A DNA stretch of 64,000 bases from Gnetum montanum (taxonomy: Eukaryota; Streptophyta; Gnetopsida; Gnetales; Gnetaceae). The translations under genes were made by a program, and so were the position numbers. The notes below the pieces were generated by a model. The model did not search any database. It was not told the DNA's origin and saw nothing but the letters and a program-made list of their open reading frames with translations. Below, piece by piece: positions 22,932 to 35,000 of this stretch (within the stretch, counting starts at the first letter, position 1; every line of letters begins with the position of its first letter). Location of the stretch: positions 1 to 64,000 of the forward strand of contig MNCI01010502.1 in NCBI GenBank assembly GCA_015680685.1, written 5' to 3'.

Positions 22932-24590
22932 GATAACTCACAAATGGATGAAATTTTATCTGCACCGCTAGTTTTAATAAGCTTACATGGTAAAATCATT
23001 AGACAGCTTGATCCCACACTAATAGAAACTAACCTAGCCCTTAATGATGCAATCATAACCACGTCGGAAACATCTCTAGCCTGGTCAGAGCAATCGACAC
23101 GCCTGCTAGATCTGGCAGCTGGAGATGTAACCGAAGATCCACTCAACGAGGTCTCTGTAGTTACGCATAGGGGTGAGGCTAAAACTCTCAAGGTTAGTTC
23201 TCTATTAGGCCAAAAGGTACATGATGATGTAAAACAAGTTCTCCAAAATAATATCACGATGTTTACATGGTCGTATGAGGATATGCCGGGACTAGACCCA
23301 AGGTTAATTCAACAGAACATAATCCTAGATCCCCATATCAAAGCTGTCAGACAGAAAGCACGAAAGATCAAGCCAGAAGTCGCGCTAGTAGTACGTGATG
23401 AAATCACTAAACTGTACCAGGCTGGTTTTATTCACGCAATTGATTACTCAGAGCGGGTATCTAACATTGTAGTGGTTCCTAAAAGGACCAGAGGAATACG
23501 CATCTGCATAGACTTCCAGGACTTGAACAAGGCTACAATCAAAGATAACTTCTCGTTGCCGAGTATTGATCAATTGGTGGATACAACCGTTGGGCATGCA
23601 CTCTTGTCCTTCATGGATGGCTTCTTAGGCTACAATCAAATACGCATTAACCTAGAGCACCAGCTAACAACGACGTTTATGACGCCTTGGGGAACTTTTT
23701 GTTACACCATGATCCCTTTTGGCTTAAAAAATGCTGGAGCGACATATCAGTGAACCATGACGTACATCTTTAGTGATTACCTCCTAGGGAGACTAAATGA
23801 TCATGTCGACAATATAGCTATTAAGTCTATAAAGTTAGAGAATCATTCAGAGGATCTGGAGTTAGTCCTCAAGAGATATTCTAAGTACGATCTCTGACTC
23901 AACCTGTAAAAGTGTGTGTTCGGAGTCAAAATCGGATGCATGCTGGGTTTTGTGGTATCAAAAACTAGCATACGTGTGGACCCTAACAAAGTCAAAGCCA
24001 TTGTTGAATTGACACCCCCTACAAGTCTTAAGCAATTATGCAGATTAAAGGGGAGGTTACAGTTTATCAGGAGGTTCATCTCAAGATTAACCGACAAGCT
24101 ACACCCTATGCAACATTTGCTTAAAAAGGGGGTTAATTTCGAATTTACAGACGATTGTCAGCGTGCGTTTGACAGCTTAAAGCAAGAGCTTCAACGCTTG
24201 CCAATAGTTTTCCACCGTAAAGGGATCAGTCATTTTACATCTACCTCGCAACTTCAGACATAGCTTTAGCTGCATTACTCTGTCAAAGGAGGGATGATCG
24301 GTCGGAAGTACCCATCTACTACTTGAGTCATGCTCTATGTGTGTACGAAAGGAGGTACAATGAAGTAGAGCGTAACTGCTTAGCGTTAGTATTTATGCTC
24401 AAGAAGTGTAGGCATTATCTTTTCCGCAGCCAGGTCAACATCATCTATAAAAATAATATTCTTAGGGTCATTATGCATAACTTATATGAAAGTAGCAAAA
24501 TAGCTTGTTGGAAGGCTATCACGGCAGAATTCGATCTGCATTACATTGGCCAGTCTTCTATGAAAGGCCAAGCGATAGCCGACTAATTAG
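22932..24590 (+). pseudogene. Reverse transcriptase and first RNase H of element B
   Basis: It copies element RNA. The open frame 22944-23753 covers the RT N-terminus, fingers and palm: RICIDFQDLNKATIKDNF, then LLSFMDGFLGYNQI with a catalytic aspartate, and MIPFGLKNAGATYQ. A TGA at 23751 stands where A has CGA. The YVDD box is HVDN here (near 23800). RT thumb and RNase H follow (SHALCVYERRYNEVERNCLAL), with further stops. Confidence 0.8.
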
Positions 24591-24649
24591 TAACATCACC
24601 TATTGATAGTCAGGCAACCATAGAGCCTGAATTTCTGGATGAACACGTA

Positions 24650-25095
24650 CATAGCTTGAGCCCTATCTTCACAAGCCCTGAAGCAATGTTATACTTCAAC
24701 AGAGCTTCAACTATTAGGGGCAGCAGCGCCGCTATAGTTATTACGCTATCACCTAAGGATGTGCGTCTTCACACTTATCGCTTGACCTTCCCTTGTACGA
24801 ACAACGTGGTAGAGTACGAGGGACTCCTCAGGGGATTACTAACTGCCACTGAACTAGATGTTCAACACCTAGCAATTAGGGGTGATTCGATGCTTGTCAT
24901 TAATCAAATCACAGGGGTCTATGCCTATAAGGTTGCACATTTACAGCTCTACTACGATACGGCTAAAGATCTCCTGAGGCGGTTCTCGACCATCGATGCC
25001 CAACACGTGCCACGAACTAATAACACACTTGCCGACGCACTGGCTACACTGGCTTTGAATGTGCCCTCACACCTGTTCGACACTTATCCCACATT
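24650..25095 (+). pseudogene. Second (archaeal-type) RNase H of element B
   Basis: It follows the first RNase H in the frame of 24656-25441. Signature residues are kept: NNVVEYEGLLRGL with the glutamate, GDSMLVINQITG with an aspartate, and a C-terminal VPRTNNTLADALATLAL with the last acidic position. Two RNase H domains mark the plant Tat lineage. Its counterpart in A is the site where B inserted. Confidence 0.75.
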
Positions 25096-26410
25096 AATAA
25101 CAGATTGCACAGAGCCCATCATTCAGGTGGTGCAAATATCTTCTCTGCTCAAGGACGGAACGCTAGAGTGGTATGATAGCATTAAAACTTACCTCTTGCA
25201 AGGCGAACCACCGCACAAATTAACACGCACACAGAAAGATGCAATCTGTAGGCAAGCTAAGCAATATGTCATCATAGGAGACAGTACTCTTTGTAGACGC
25301 TCTTTTGATGATGTGTTGCTTACTTGCGTTAACAAGGACCAAGCACAACGTATAGTTGGCGAGGTCCACGAGGGACTATGCGGAGGAGACATAGCACCAC
25401 GCGCTATGGCTTCAAAAATCTGTCGCTTAGGGTATTACTAGCCTTACATGGAAAAATATCGTCTGACAAAGATTAAGACGTGTAACACATGCCAGCATCA
25501 TGAAAATATTATACACGTGTCGCCTACAGAGTTACATACAACTCAGATAACATGGTCATTTCAACGATGGGGACTAGACATCATAGGTCCCATTGCACCG
25601 AAATCTTCTGGAGGTCATAACTTCATAATTACTGCTACTGAGTACTTCATGAAGTGGGTAGAAGCTATTCCTCTATGGAAAATCACATCTCAACAGATTT
25701 GCCATTTCATCTTAGACAACATTGTAACCAGATTTGGTCTCCCAATGACTATCATGACCGATAACGGGCCACAGTTTAGTAGTACGGAAACCAAATCCTT
25801 CTGTGACAGCCTCGGCTTTAAACAATCTTTTTCCTTGCCCTATTACCCGCAAGCGAACGGTCAAGCTAAAGCCACAAACAAATTCATCATCAATCTACTC
25901 AAGAAAATGCTCGACAACAACAAGAGACGGTGGCATGAAAAAATCCTCTACATGCTATGGGCATATCGTACTACATGTAGGATGGCTACAGACAGTACAC
26001 CCTATAGCCTGGTGAACAGATCTAAAGTAGTGCTACCCCTCAAATTGCAAATTTCTTCTCTGAGAATGGTCCTTTCCACGATTATAAATGAAGCTCAACA
26101 CACTGAGTCTCGGATCATGGATTTGGATTCAGTAGAAGAGAAGAGAATACAGACACTTAATACAATTGAAAAGTATCAAGACAAGCAGAGGCAAAAGCAT
26201 CGTCACAATATTCAGCAGCGTCCAATCAAGAAAGGAGATCTAGTTCTCAAGGCCGTTCGCGAACCAGTGGGCAAATTCTTTGCAAACTGGGAAGGCCCTT
26301 TTTTGGTGACTGATGTGTATGGCAATGAGGCATTCAAGCTAGCAGACATCGACGGCAACGAGTTACCAAACCCTGTCAATCATATATATCTGAAGCGGTA
26401 CTACATATAG
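25096..26410 (+). pseudogene. Integrase of element B
   Basis: The zinc-binding N-terminus has HEGLCGGDIAPR, where A has HEGLCGRHIAPR, so the second histidine is lost. A TAG replaces TGG in GYYWP (25440). The core has GLDIIGP and TDNGPQF. The glutamate 35 residues after the second aspartate is lysine (NGQAKATNK, codon 25868-25870). The C-terminal part is complete to YLKRYYI and a stop at 26408. Otherwise open for 320 codons from 25448. Confidence 0.85.
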
Positions 26411-26439
26411 CTGCATCTCCAGTGTGAACATCCAGTATG

Positions 26440-26935
26440 GCCATAATCGTCTGCTATGATGCTAAACTGGCAACCACCGTCCGCTACGACATAAAACTAG
26501 TACTCCCTTCACGTGTCTGCCACGATGCTAAACTAGCACTCACCATCCACCACGATGTAAAACTAGCAAGTTTTAACCATCTGCTACGATGTAAAACTGG
26601 CAGTGTTGTATAGGTTTGCCAAGATAAAAAACTGGCATTTTCTGCATGCGTCCACCACAACACTAAACTGGCACCGGCTGTCCGCCATGACATAAAACTG
26701 GCAAAGGTAAGCATCCGTCTACTAAGACGTAAAACCATCACAGACTTGTCCCTAGGTCATGACACAAAACTGACACCCACAGCATGGTCTGCTGAGACCA
26801 TAAATCAGCTTCGCCATTGTCCGCTACGACGTAAAACTAGCATTTTTCGGTCCGCCCAGACTCTAAACTGGGACCATGGTCTGCTGAGACTTAAAACCAA
26901 CAATGATAGTCTACCAAGACTTAAAACTGGGACTC
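26440..26935 (+). repeat. Tandem repeats after integrase in element B
   Basis: About 15 units of 30-37 bp, each with TAAAACTGGCA or TAAACTAGCA and a CGTCCGCYACGA-like block. It matches the reversed array 10270-10850 in A and begins about 30 bases after the integrase stop. Confidence 0.8.
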
Positions 26936-28101
26936 ACAAAGTGCCATCATGCAACTCAAGCGAGTGCAATCATCTCCGTGTAGCTGCAAGACAAATGGGA
27001 TGGGATGCTGAAAAAATCCCAGTGTCACTACCTCACCAGCATTCTGCTGATCCCTCGGATGTGCTGAAGGGCATAGTACTGATCCCTTGGAGATAGCGTC
27101 ACTGCACCTATTCCAACGGTGGTACCTCTGAGAGGTTAGTTTCACCGTCTAGAGCCCCAAACGAGTTCTCGTCAATTACGACTTTGGGGATCTCCGCTTA
27201 TCATCATTATCAGGCTCTGGCTTCATAGATTCATCTGGCTGGTTCCTTACATAACCAGTCAGGTGCGCTGAGTCTGATGTGCTTTGGCGGCGATATGTTG
27301 GGCTGGGTGTCAAGGATGAATACTCGGGCCTCGTGCTACAGTTCCTCCTTCACGGCCCGATCATTTTGTCTCGCCTCTAATAGTGCTTGTTTCAACAACC
27401 TCGCCCACGATTCACAAGGACAATGGTATCCCCTTTTCTCCTCTTTGGTTGCAGGTTGTTACGAGGATGTCGTTCGAAGGTGCGTCCATCTGAGTGGTGT
27501 AATATGAATAACGTTTTGAGATGGCTACTTAAGTTGGCCTGTCCGCTCAGGGGGTGCATCCTTGTGATCCTCATAATCCTACCCCTAGCCCTTATCATTA
27601 TCCTTAAATACCCCATCTGCTTTCTTTACGTAAAACGTGAAACACTCTCTGCATTTGCATTACACTCAAGTCCACGAACTGGCGTAATGTAACTTGCCTA
27701 GTGGATGCCAAAAAATAAGTGGGGTCGGCAAAATGGGTGAAACACATCTCACCTAGGCCATGCAGATGCAACACAATACATCTATGCAACTCCCTTTGAT
27801 ACAAAATGACAGCATAACTCCATGCAAACGCAATCGCAAGAGAATGCCTAAGTGCTTATGCGTGAAAATGCTATCCCCACCACATTTGCGTCTTCCCCGA
27901 ACCACACTTGCGTCTTCGCCGAACCTATTTCCTCCCATACCAGTTTCTCTGGATTTCCTTATCCCTACACCTCTACGTTGACAGGGTTATACTTGAGTAT
28001 CTGTTGATGAACGTTGTTGGTACTTTCATCAGTCCGGTGTTTCGTATTCTTTGTCGACATCTTTCGGGAAAGCCCTCTAACCGTCAACAAAGAGGCTCCA
28101 T
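26936..28101 (+). other. Non-coding 3' spacer and weak polypurine tract of element B
   Basis: Related to 9130-10260 of A along its length. No shared open frame. The last bases before the LTR read CAACAAAGAGGCTCCAT, a version of the polypurine tract with two changes relative to A. Confidence 0.5.
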
Positions 28102-29600
28102 TGAAACACCGTAGAAATCACAAATTGGCCTAAGGCAAAGATTCACAATTTGGGCGAAAGTTCACAGCAAAATGCCAGAAGGCAGAACGAGGCAAAGAAA
28201 GGTGAAATGACACCCAGCATCATGTCTCTAAGTTCCTTGCAGATTCCAAATTTTACTATGTTTTCTATCTTTACGCTACATTACACAACATAGCGTAATG
28301 ACGCTTAGAGTAAAATGGCTTAATATGGTCTGACATCAGAAGGTAATTTACATCAACAGATTTGTCGAAGCTTAAGGCCTAAGCAGCGTAATATGCAACT
28401 TCTCGCATATTCTGCTAAGTCTTTTTTTCCAGAATCGCCTTACACTCATTACACTACGCAACGTACATCAGTGTAATTTATCGCCGAGTTGATCATTTTT
28501 ACGCTTGACTACGCTTTGCTGTGTACATGAGCGTAAAACAGCTTGACTCATTATTTCCATGCTTTGTTATACTCCGCCACGCAACGTAGCGTAAAAAAAT
28601 GTAATACAGCGTAAAGCCGGCTAAAGCGGTTACACATTTGCTACCCATACGTGCAATACGCTGATGGGTGTATTGTGCGTAATCATGAAGCAGCTTCGGC
28701 AAAAGTGCAGACAGCGTATGTTGCAATCGAATGTGACATAGCCAGTTCGTCAAGTCACCGGTATCCAGAAAGTTAGGGACACGTGTCATCAAGGCCATGC
28801 CTTTTCTGTATGCTGTCAAACTTATAAATACCCTCGTTGACAAAGAAAACGGGGGACTTTTTGGGACATTTCAGTGCAAAGCAGCAGTTAGCATCTTCAA
28901 CTTTTGGCAATTATCGTCTTTGAGCAGAAATAAAAGACATTCTTCGAGCATTGGCAGCAGGGAGCAATCATACCTTTTTGTGAAAATACGATTCTCCCAT
29001 CAGTGATCCTTGGCAGTTTTGAGGAGAGACTACCCAAAGCGAAGAAGATAAAGCAAAGATTGAGAGATCATCTAGAGAGGTTGGCAAGATCTATTGATCA
29101 GATATAGTTGGTTGATAGGCATCCGAGCTTGACCTTCCTTGCACTCTGTCTTTGGCTCATGAGGTAGACTAAGCTCCATTCTGCACTCCTTGTTGAATAG
29201 TTTTTCTTATTATTTTATGTATGTTTCGCACAAGATAATCGGAATCTTCCCATTGTAACTTTGTGTACAAAACACTCAATTTTTCAGGTCAAAGTATAGA
29301 TCTTGAAATCATGCATTTCGCTTGAATCCGATTCTCTTTTGTCGCATTATCATTGTCATTGTTGTGATTTATCTACATCATTTTCCTCTCCTTTCGCGAT
29401 TTATCAAATCAAATCGTTCCATGAAATACTTATAATCTTAGTCGATCTACTGATTTAGTAAGTCCCTGTCTGATCGACAAGACCGTTCAGGGCACTGCAG
29501 ATTCATTTTCTCCAGCACAGCCCTCGCACAGATCCGTGGTTAAGACTATGTACACGGATCTTGTTTGGTATTCCAACTACCGACATTTTCTGTCATTACA
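28102..29600 (+). repeat. 3' LTR of element B (1499 bp)
   Basis: Full-length partner of 12391-13879, TGAAACACC to CATTACA, followed at once by GCCCC. TATA box at 28823-28830. CG-to-TG/CA differences from the 5' copy are frequent in the TTACGC-rich blocks. Confidence 0.92.
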
Positions 29601-29605
29601 GCCCC
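29601..29605. repeat. Right target-site duplication of element B
   Basis: GCCCC, identical to 12386-12390. Confidence 0.9.
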
Positions 29606-31552
29606 TAATCGCCAGGTGTTGAACGTTAAGCTCTCTAGCTATTAATAATCCCCTGAGGAGCCCCTTGTACTCTGCCATGTTGTTCGTACAGGGGAAGGTC
29701 AAGTGGTAGGCGTATAGACGTACATCCTCAGGTGACAGCTTAATGACTGTGGTAGCACTGTCACCTCTAGCAGTTGAAACTCTATCAAAATGTAACGTTG
29801 CTTCGAGGCCTATTAGAACAGGGCTTAGACTATGTACATGTTCATTAGAAAATTCAAGCTCTATCATCGCCTGACTGTAAATAGGTGATGTCATTAGTTG
29901 GTCGGCTATCGCTTGGCCTTTCGTAGAAGATTGACCAATGTAATGCAGATCGAATTCTGCCTTGATAGCTTTCCAACGAGCTATCCTACTACTTTCATAT
30001 ACATTGTGCGTAATAGCTCTCAGGATGTTATTCTTGCAGATTATATTAACTTTGCTATAGAAGAGATAATGCCTGCACTTTTTGAGCACAAACACTAACG
30101 CTAAACAATTACGCTCTACTTCATTATACCTCATTTCATATGCACATAGAGCATGACTCAAGTAGTAGATGGGTACTTCAGACCCATCACCTCTCTTTTG
30201 ATAGAGTAATGCAGCTAGGGATACGTCTGAGGTTGCGAGGTAAATATAGAATGGCTAATCCCTTTGTGGCAGGAATACTGTTGGAAAGCGTTGAGGTTCT
30301 TGTTTCAAGCTGTCAAACGCATGCTAGCAATTGTCCGTCCATTCAAAATTAACCCCCTTCTTAAGCCAATGCTGCATAGGGTGTAATTTATCTATTAATT
30401 TCGAGATGAACTTCCTGATAAACTGTAACCACCCTTGTAACCCGTGTAATTGCTTGAGACTTGTAGGGGGTGTCAACTCAACGATGGCCTTGACCTTATC
30501 AGGGTCTACTCGTATGCTAGTTTTTGACACCACAAACCCCAGCATGCACCTAGTTTTGACTCCGAATACGCACTTATTTGGGTTGAGCCGGAGGTAGTAT
30601 TTAGAGCATCTCTTAAGGAATAACTCTAGGTCCTCTAAATGATCTTCCGACCTTATAGACTTAACAGCTATATCGTCAACATAATCATTCAGTGTTCCTA
30701 GGAGATAATCACTAAAGATGTACGTCATAGCTCGTTGATACATAGCTCCGGCATTTTTTAAACCAAAAGGCATCATAGTGTAACAAAAGGTCCCCTAGTG
30801 TGTCATGAATGTTGTGGTCAACTGGTGTTCTGGGTTGATGCGAATCTGATTATAGCTTGAAAAACCATCCATGAAGGATAAAAGTGCATGCCTAGCAATT
30901 GTATCTACTAGTTGGTCGATACTTGGTAGCGGGAAGTTGTCCTTGATTATGGCTTTGTTCAAGTCCCAAAAGTCTATGCAGATGTGTATCCCTCAAGTCT
31001 TCTTAGGGACAACCACAATGTTAGATACCCAGTCTAAGTAATCGATCACACAGATGAAACCAGTCTGGTACAGTTTAGTGATCTCATCACGTACTGCTAG
31101 CGTGATTTCTAGCTTAATTTTCTGTGCTTTTTGTCTAATCGCTTTAATATGTGGATCTAGAATTATGTTATGTTATATTAGCCTTGGATCAAGTCCTGGC
31201 ATATCTTCATATGACCATGCGAATACTTTGCCGTTATTCTGAAGTACCTGTTTTATATTGTCATGCGCTTTTGGTCTAGTAAAGAACTAACCTTAAAAGT
31301 TTTGTTCTCACCTTTATGTGTAACCACAGGGACCTTGTTGAGGGGGTCTTCAGTTACATCTCCAGCCTCCAGGTCTAGTGTGTGCATCGATTGTTCTGGC
31401 CAGTCTAGAGACGTTTCCGACATGGCTATGGTTGCATCATTGAGGGAAAGGTTAGTTCCTACTAGTGTAAGATTAAATTGTCTAACGATTCTCCCATGTG
31501 GGCCTATTAAGGCTAGGGGTGTAGATAAAGTTGCGTCCATTTGCCAACTGTC
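29606..31552 (-). pseudogene. RT, RNase H and start of second RNase H of element A
   Basis: Read downward from 31552. The RT N-terminus is MDATLSTPLALIG; the palm has FMDGF. The catalytic box is intact as YVDDIAVKS (ORF 30776-30324). RNase H starts SHALCAYEMRYNEVERNCLAL (30161). The second RNase H has NNMAEYKGLLRGL and is cut at 29606, where B entered. Scattered frame breaks lie between 31250 and 30776. A preserves several residues that B has lost, so the two copies decayed independently. Confidence 0.8.
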
Positions 31553-31554
31553 CT
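31553..31554 (-). promoter_or_regulatory. Candidate sense-strand splice acceptor before RT (A)
   Basis: On the minus strand TTTGGCAATTTTGTAG is followed by an open frame (DSWQMDATLS). It is the exact counterpart of 22930-22931 in B. Confidence 0.35.
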
Positions 31555-32012
31555 ACAAAATTGCCAAATATGAAAGTGATTAGGAAAATGCTAAGTTAAA
31601 TGCTACAAGTATTAGCGTATGATGCTTGGTGTAGTTTGAAAAGGTATGGTATGACATTGCCAAGCGTGAAGAGCTAACTGAATTTTGAATACCGTGAATA
31701 GCCTGTAATTAATGTGACTTGATTATGAAGTGATAAGGTGTAGTAGTTTAAAGTCGTTTCAGACCGTAATGTATGCGATATCTACCACATTAATGCCCTG
31801 ATCTTTGGGTTCCATCTCATGCTGACACCAACATTTAGGCAAGTCCCGCTTTAATCGAGCGTCAAGTCGGTTAGTCTTGCATATTATAAGTAAGTGGTTC
31901 ATATCAAAAATAGGCTGTTGGCTATTGCAAATTCAAATTCAGCTGTCCTAGAGAGAGAGAAAGAGCAAAAGATAGCAGTGCGTTATTTGTGAAGGTTTAC
32001 AGAACTATAACT

Positions 32013-35000
32013 ATGGCACCGAAGGTGAGAGGAAAGAATGCCAAATTCGCAAAAATCGATGAAGTATAGGGGAGTCTGCAGCGTTCTTTGCAGGCCTTGG
32101 TTGAAGTACGAGATGTTACTCCCGTTAATCGGTAGGCCATCTCTCACTTATTCGCATTTCTTTTGGTGATATATTTTTTCTTTTGTTTATTCTTTTGAGT
32201 TATCTGCGTAAACTAGAGTTTTGGGATATAGACCTTGTATTAAAACAAGGGTTTAGATAGCGGTATTGTGTCTATCGCCATTGTTTGAGTCAAACCTTGC
32301 ATTGTTGCAAGGGTTTAAGAAATTTTGCCTATGTGGCTAAAGCATAATTTGTAGTTTTCCTAAGCATGCAATGAAATCTAGATTTAGACTTCTGTCTGAT
32401 GGTAACATGTTTATGTTCTGTACAGCATAATGGTGAAACTTGTCCTAATTTTTTTGGACATAGTCGGGGTTTTGTGTTGTATAAACCCTCCCGCAGCCAA
32501 TGTTCCTCCCCCTCAAACTCACCTATAGGGAAAAGCAATATGGTTCTGAAAGGGTGCACAGGAGTTTTTGCAGTTTTTTTGCATAACTACAGCATCATTA
32601 TTTGGTCGCATTTGCTGGGTGATGTGGCTGCAACCATTTTGAAAAATTTGTTAGTCGGTTCTACACAGGGCATTTTGGCTTTCCTAAAAGATGGAGCTAT
32701 TAACACTGGTTGACCTCAAAACCGAGAACTTAGCGCCAAAGTATAGAGACGTTTAAGTTGGATCTAGGAGATGCCCAGATTTAGTTGTTATCATGCCTAT
32801 AACACTTTGTTCGTAGCCCATCATGTCTCAACCTACTTTCATAATCCATCGAGCATGGTGTATTACTCAGGCGGGTAAGTCATTTTACTTGTGGTGATGT
32901 TAATATGTTTTCTAATGTTTGAACTTGTAGAGCGTGGGATAGTAATGCGCTATATGATATAGGTTCTTTATCAAAGAAATGGGTTATTGGGAAATAATGA
33001 TACATTGTCCCTAACCAAAAGGGAGATAAATGAGTTTACGTCCACTAGCAACGTATGCGTCGGTGTCATGGGGCAAATGGCCTTCGAGATTCCTGAGTAT
33101 CCCACTCATTACTCCGATTCTTTCAAGAATTGTTAGAGCCTCGGATGGTTACATGAGGAATGAACTTTAAACCCACCCCTCACCCTCACGGACGTGCAAA
33201 GGAAGCTTCCTCCATTTCCTTTACCATTTAGACCTAGTAAGGTTTCGTCGTTACAATTAGTTACAGGATATTATTGTTTGAAATGTTGTATAACATTGTC
33301 TTTGCTATCTTGACTTGTGTTATTAGTTAGGGAATCTCAGGAAGTTACCATCATGATTTTTGGCTGTAAGGTGAACACCCTCCTCTTCCGTTACGGTGAA
33401 ATAAAGGAAGCACAATGCTAGCTCAGCCACGTGGTGGCCCTACCTACGTTGGTTACTAAGCTATGGGAGGCGAGGCTGATGCATTTGTTCCTGGCTGTAA
33501 CCCCCGATGTCCCCGCAAGTGAAATGCTAACCCTGGTTAACTCCTTCAACAAGGGGGCTGAACGTTTTTGCACGCGCGTGTGTAATGTGCATGTACATTT
33601 TGACATTGATGCTTAGCTATTTACTGATCTTTTTGGTGTCCCTTCCAATGGTCTTCCCATAGAAGAAAATTTGAAGAGAAGCCTCAAATGTCAAGAAGAG
33701 CTGGAGGAGTGGCTAGGGACTAAGAAGGACATGAAGGGGATTCCTTGTGAAAAGATCGTATTGGAGGTTGCCAAGACCATTTATCCCCTCTTCCAAGTCC
33801 GGGCCTTCCCTAGAACGCTCTCGCGGGGGAAGTTCTTCAAAATAGAACAGGCCCATATCATGCGAGAGGTGATAGAGAAAGGGACCCAATTCGATTGGGT
33901 GAGCTATTTCGCTGAAGGGTTATGCACTAAAATGATCAGGCTCCGCCAAAAGCTTGAGTCTTGTTTCAGTGTGCACTTCACCTTTTTCATAGTTTTCCTT
34001 TGGTGTTTTGCCAAATTTTTGGTGGTCCAGAGGAATGAGATCTGGGTGCAACAGGACCGAGACCAGTTATCCAAACCCTGGATCTTCCACCTCTTCGGCA
34101 CTACTTGGTCACAGGATCCTCTGGAGGGAATTGGGAAGTCATTTTCTATAACGACTAGGAATGTGGTGGCACCTCGAATGCGAGGCTCTGACAGCGTAGG
34201 TGGGGCACTTCCCTCTTACACCAGTGATGTGTCATAGGGGAAGCGCTTGGTAGCAGAAATAGTGGATGCTTCGGTTCAACGTAAAAGGCCTTGTCTAACT
34301 GAGGCACCTATGGGACCGACAGGTGGCACAGGTAGAACTATACAAGTCAGGTTTCAGCAGAGTAAACTTCCACATGGTAAGTGATAGGATATAGTAAAAT
34401 TTGTGGTACTTGTTGTATTGCACAACTTATTCAAGGTGTTTTGAATTATTTAAGTGTATTATATGGCAAGAACAGGGAGACCTATAGAGCAGTTGACCCC
34501 TGAGACAGGGGCTATGGTGTTACGGCATGGGGAAGGGATCCTAGTTTTGGAAGAGAAGGCCCCAGTTATTAGAGTGAGTGACGCACAGACCCTTGTGCAT
34601 GAAGAGAGAGTGAAGGTGGAGAATGTTGATGCACTTCCCACTGGGATAGGATGAGGTAATCAGTCTATTAAAATTTTTAAGAGATTCTGTTATTAGCCAA
34701 AATTTTTGACTTAATTATACCATAGATGAATGAGGTGATTCCCTATCCACCATTGTAAGTAGAATGTGGGGCAAATTCCCCAATAAATTCACGTTTATGG
34801 AAGGCGTCGTCGGTGATATGATCGAGCGCTTAGAACATGTCGATCCCAGGGCTGGTATGTTGCGGCTATCGTATGCTTATTTTGTTATAAGGTTCCAGTG
34901 CTTAATTACGTTTGATCTAATATTTGTCATCAGGAGCTCGCCTTCGATGGGACTCTACAGAGCCCATTGACCTGGACACCATCGAACCGTCATCAAAAGC

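Larger units (their letters stand above)
12391..29600 (+). mobile_element. Element B: full-length Tat-like retrotransposon (17.2 kb) nested in A
   Basis: Complete plus-strand element with LTRs at 12391-13879 and 28102-29600, perfect GCCCC duplications, PBS at 13886, and the same internal order as A. It is a different copy from A: coding parts differ throughout and the LTRs are about 140 bp shorter, but the termini (TGAAACACC...CATTACA), PBS and repeats show the same family group. It inserted after A. It carries stops in gag, RT and integrase and changes at catalytic sites. Confidence 0.95.

Noticed and set aside
27277-27692. Overlapping plus-strand frames in the 3' spacer of B
   Set aside because: Not conserved in A, no motif, and no initiation context.
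33550-33620. A tiny intron in exon 4 of the antisense genes around the shared TAG
   Set aside because: The best donor-acceptor pairs leave only 26-35 nt, below the plant minimum; a stop codon plus an indel in B is simpler.
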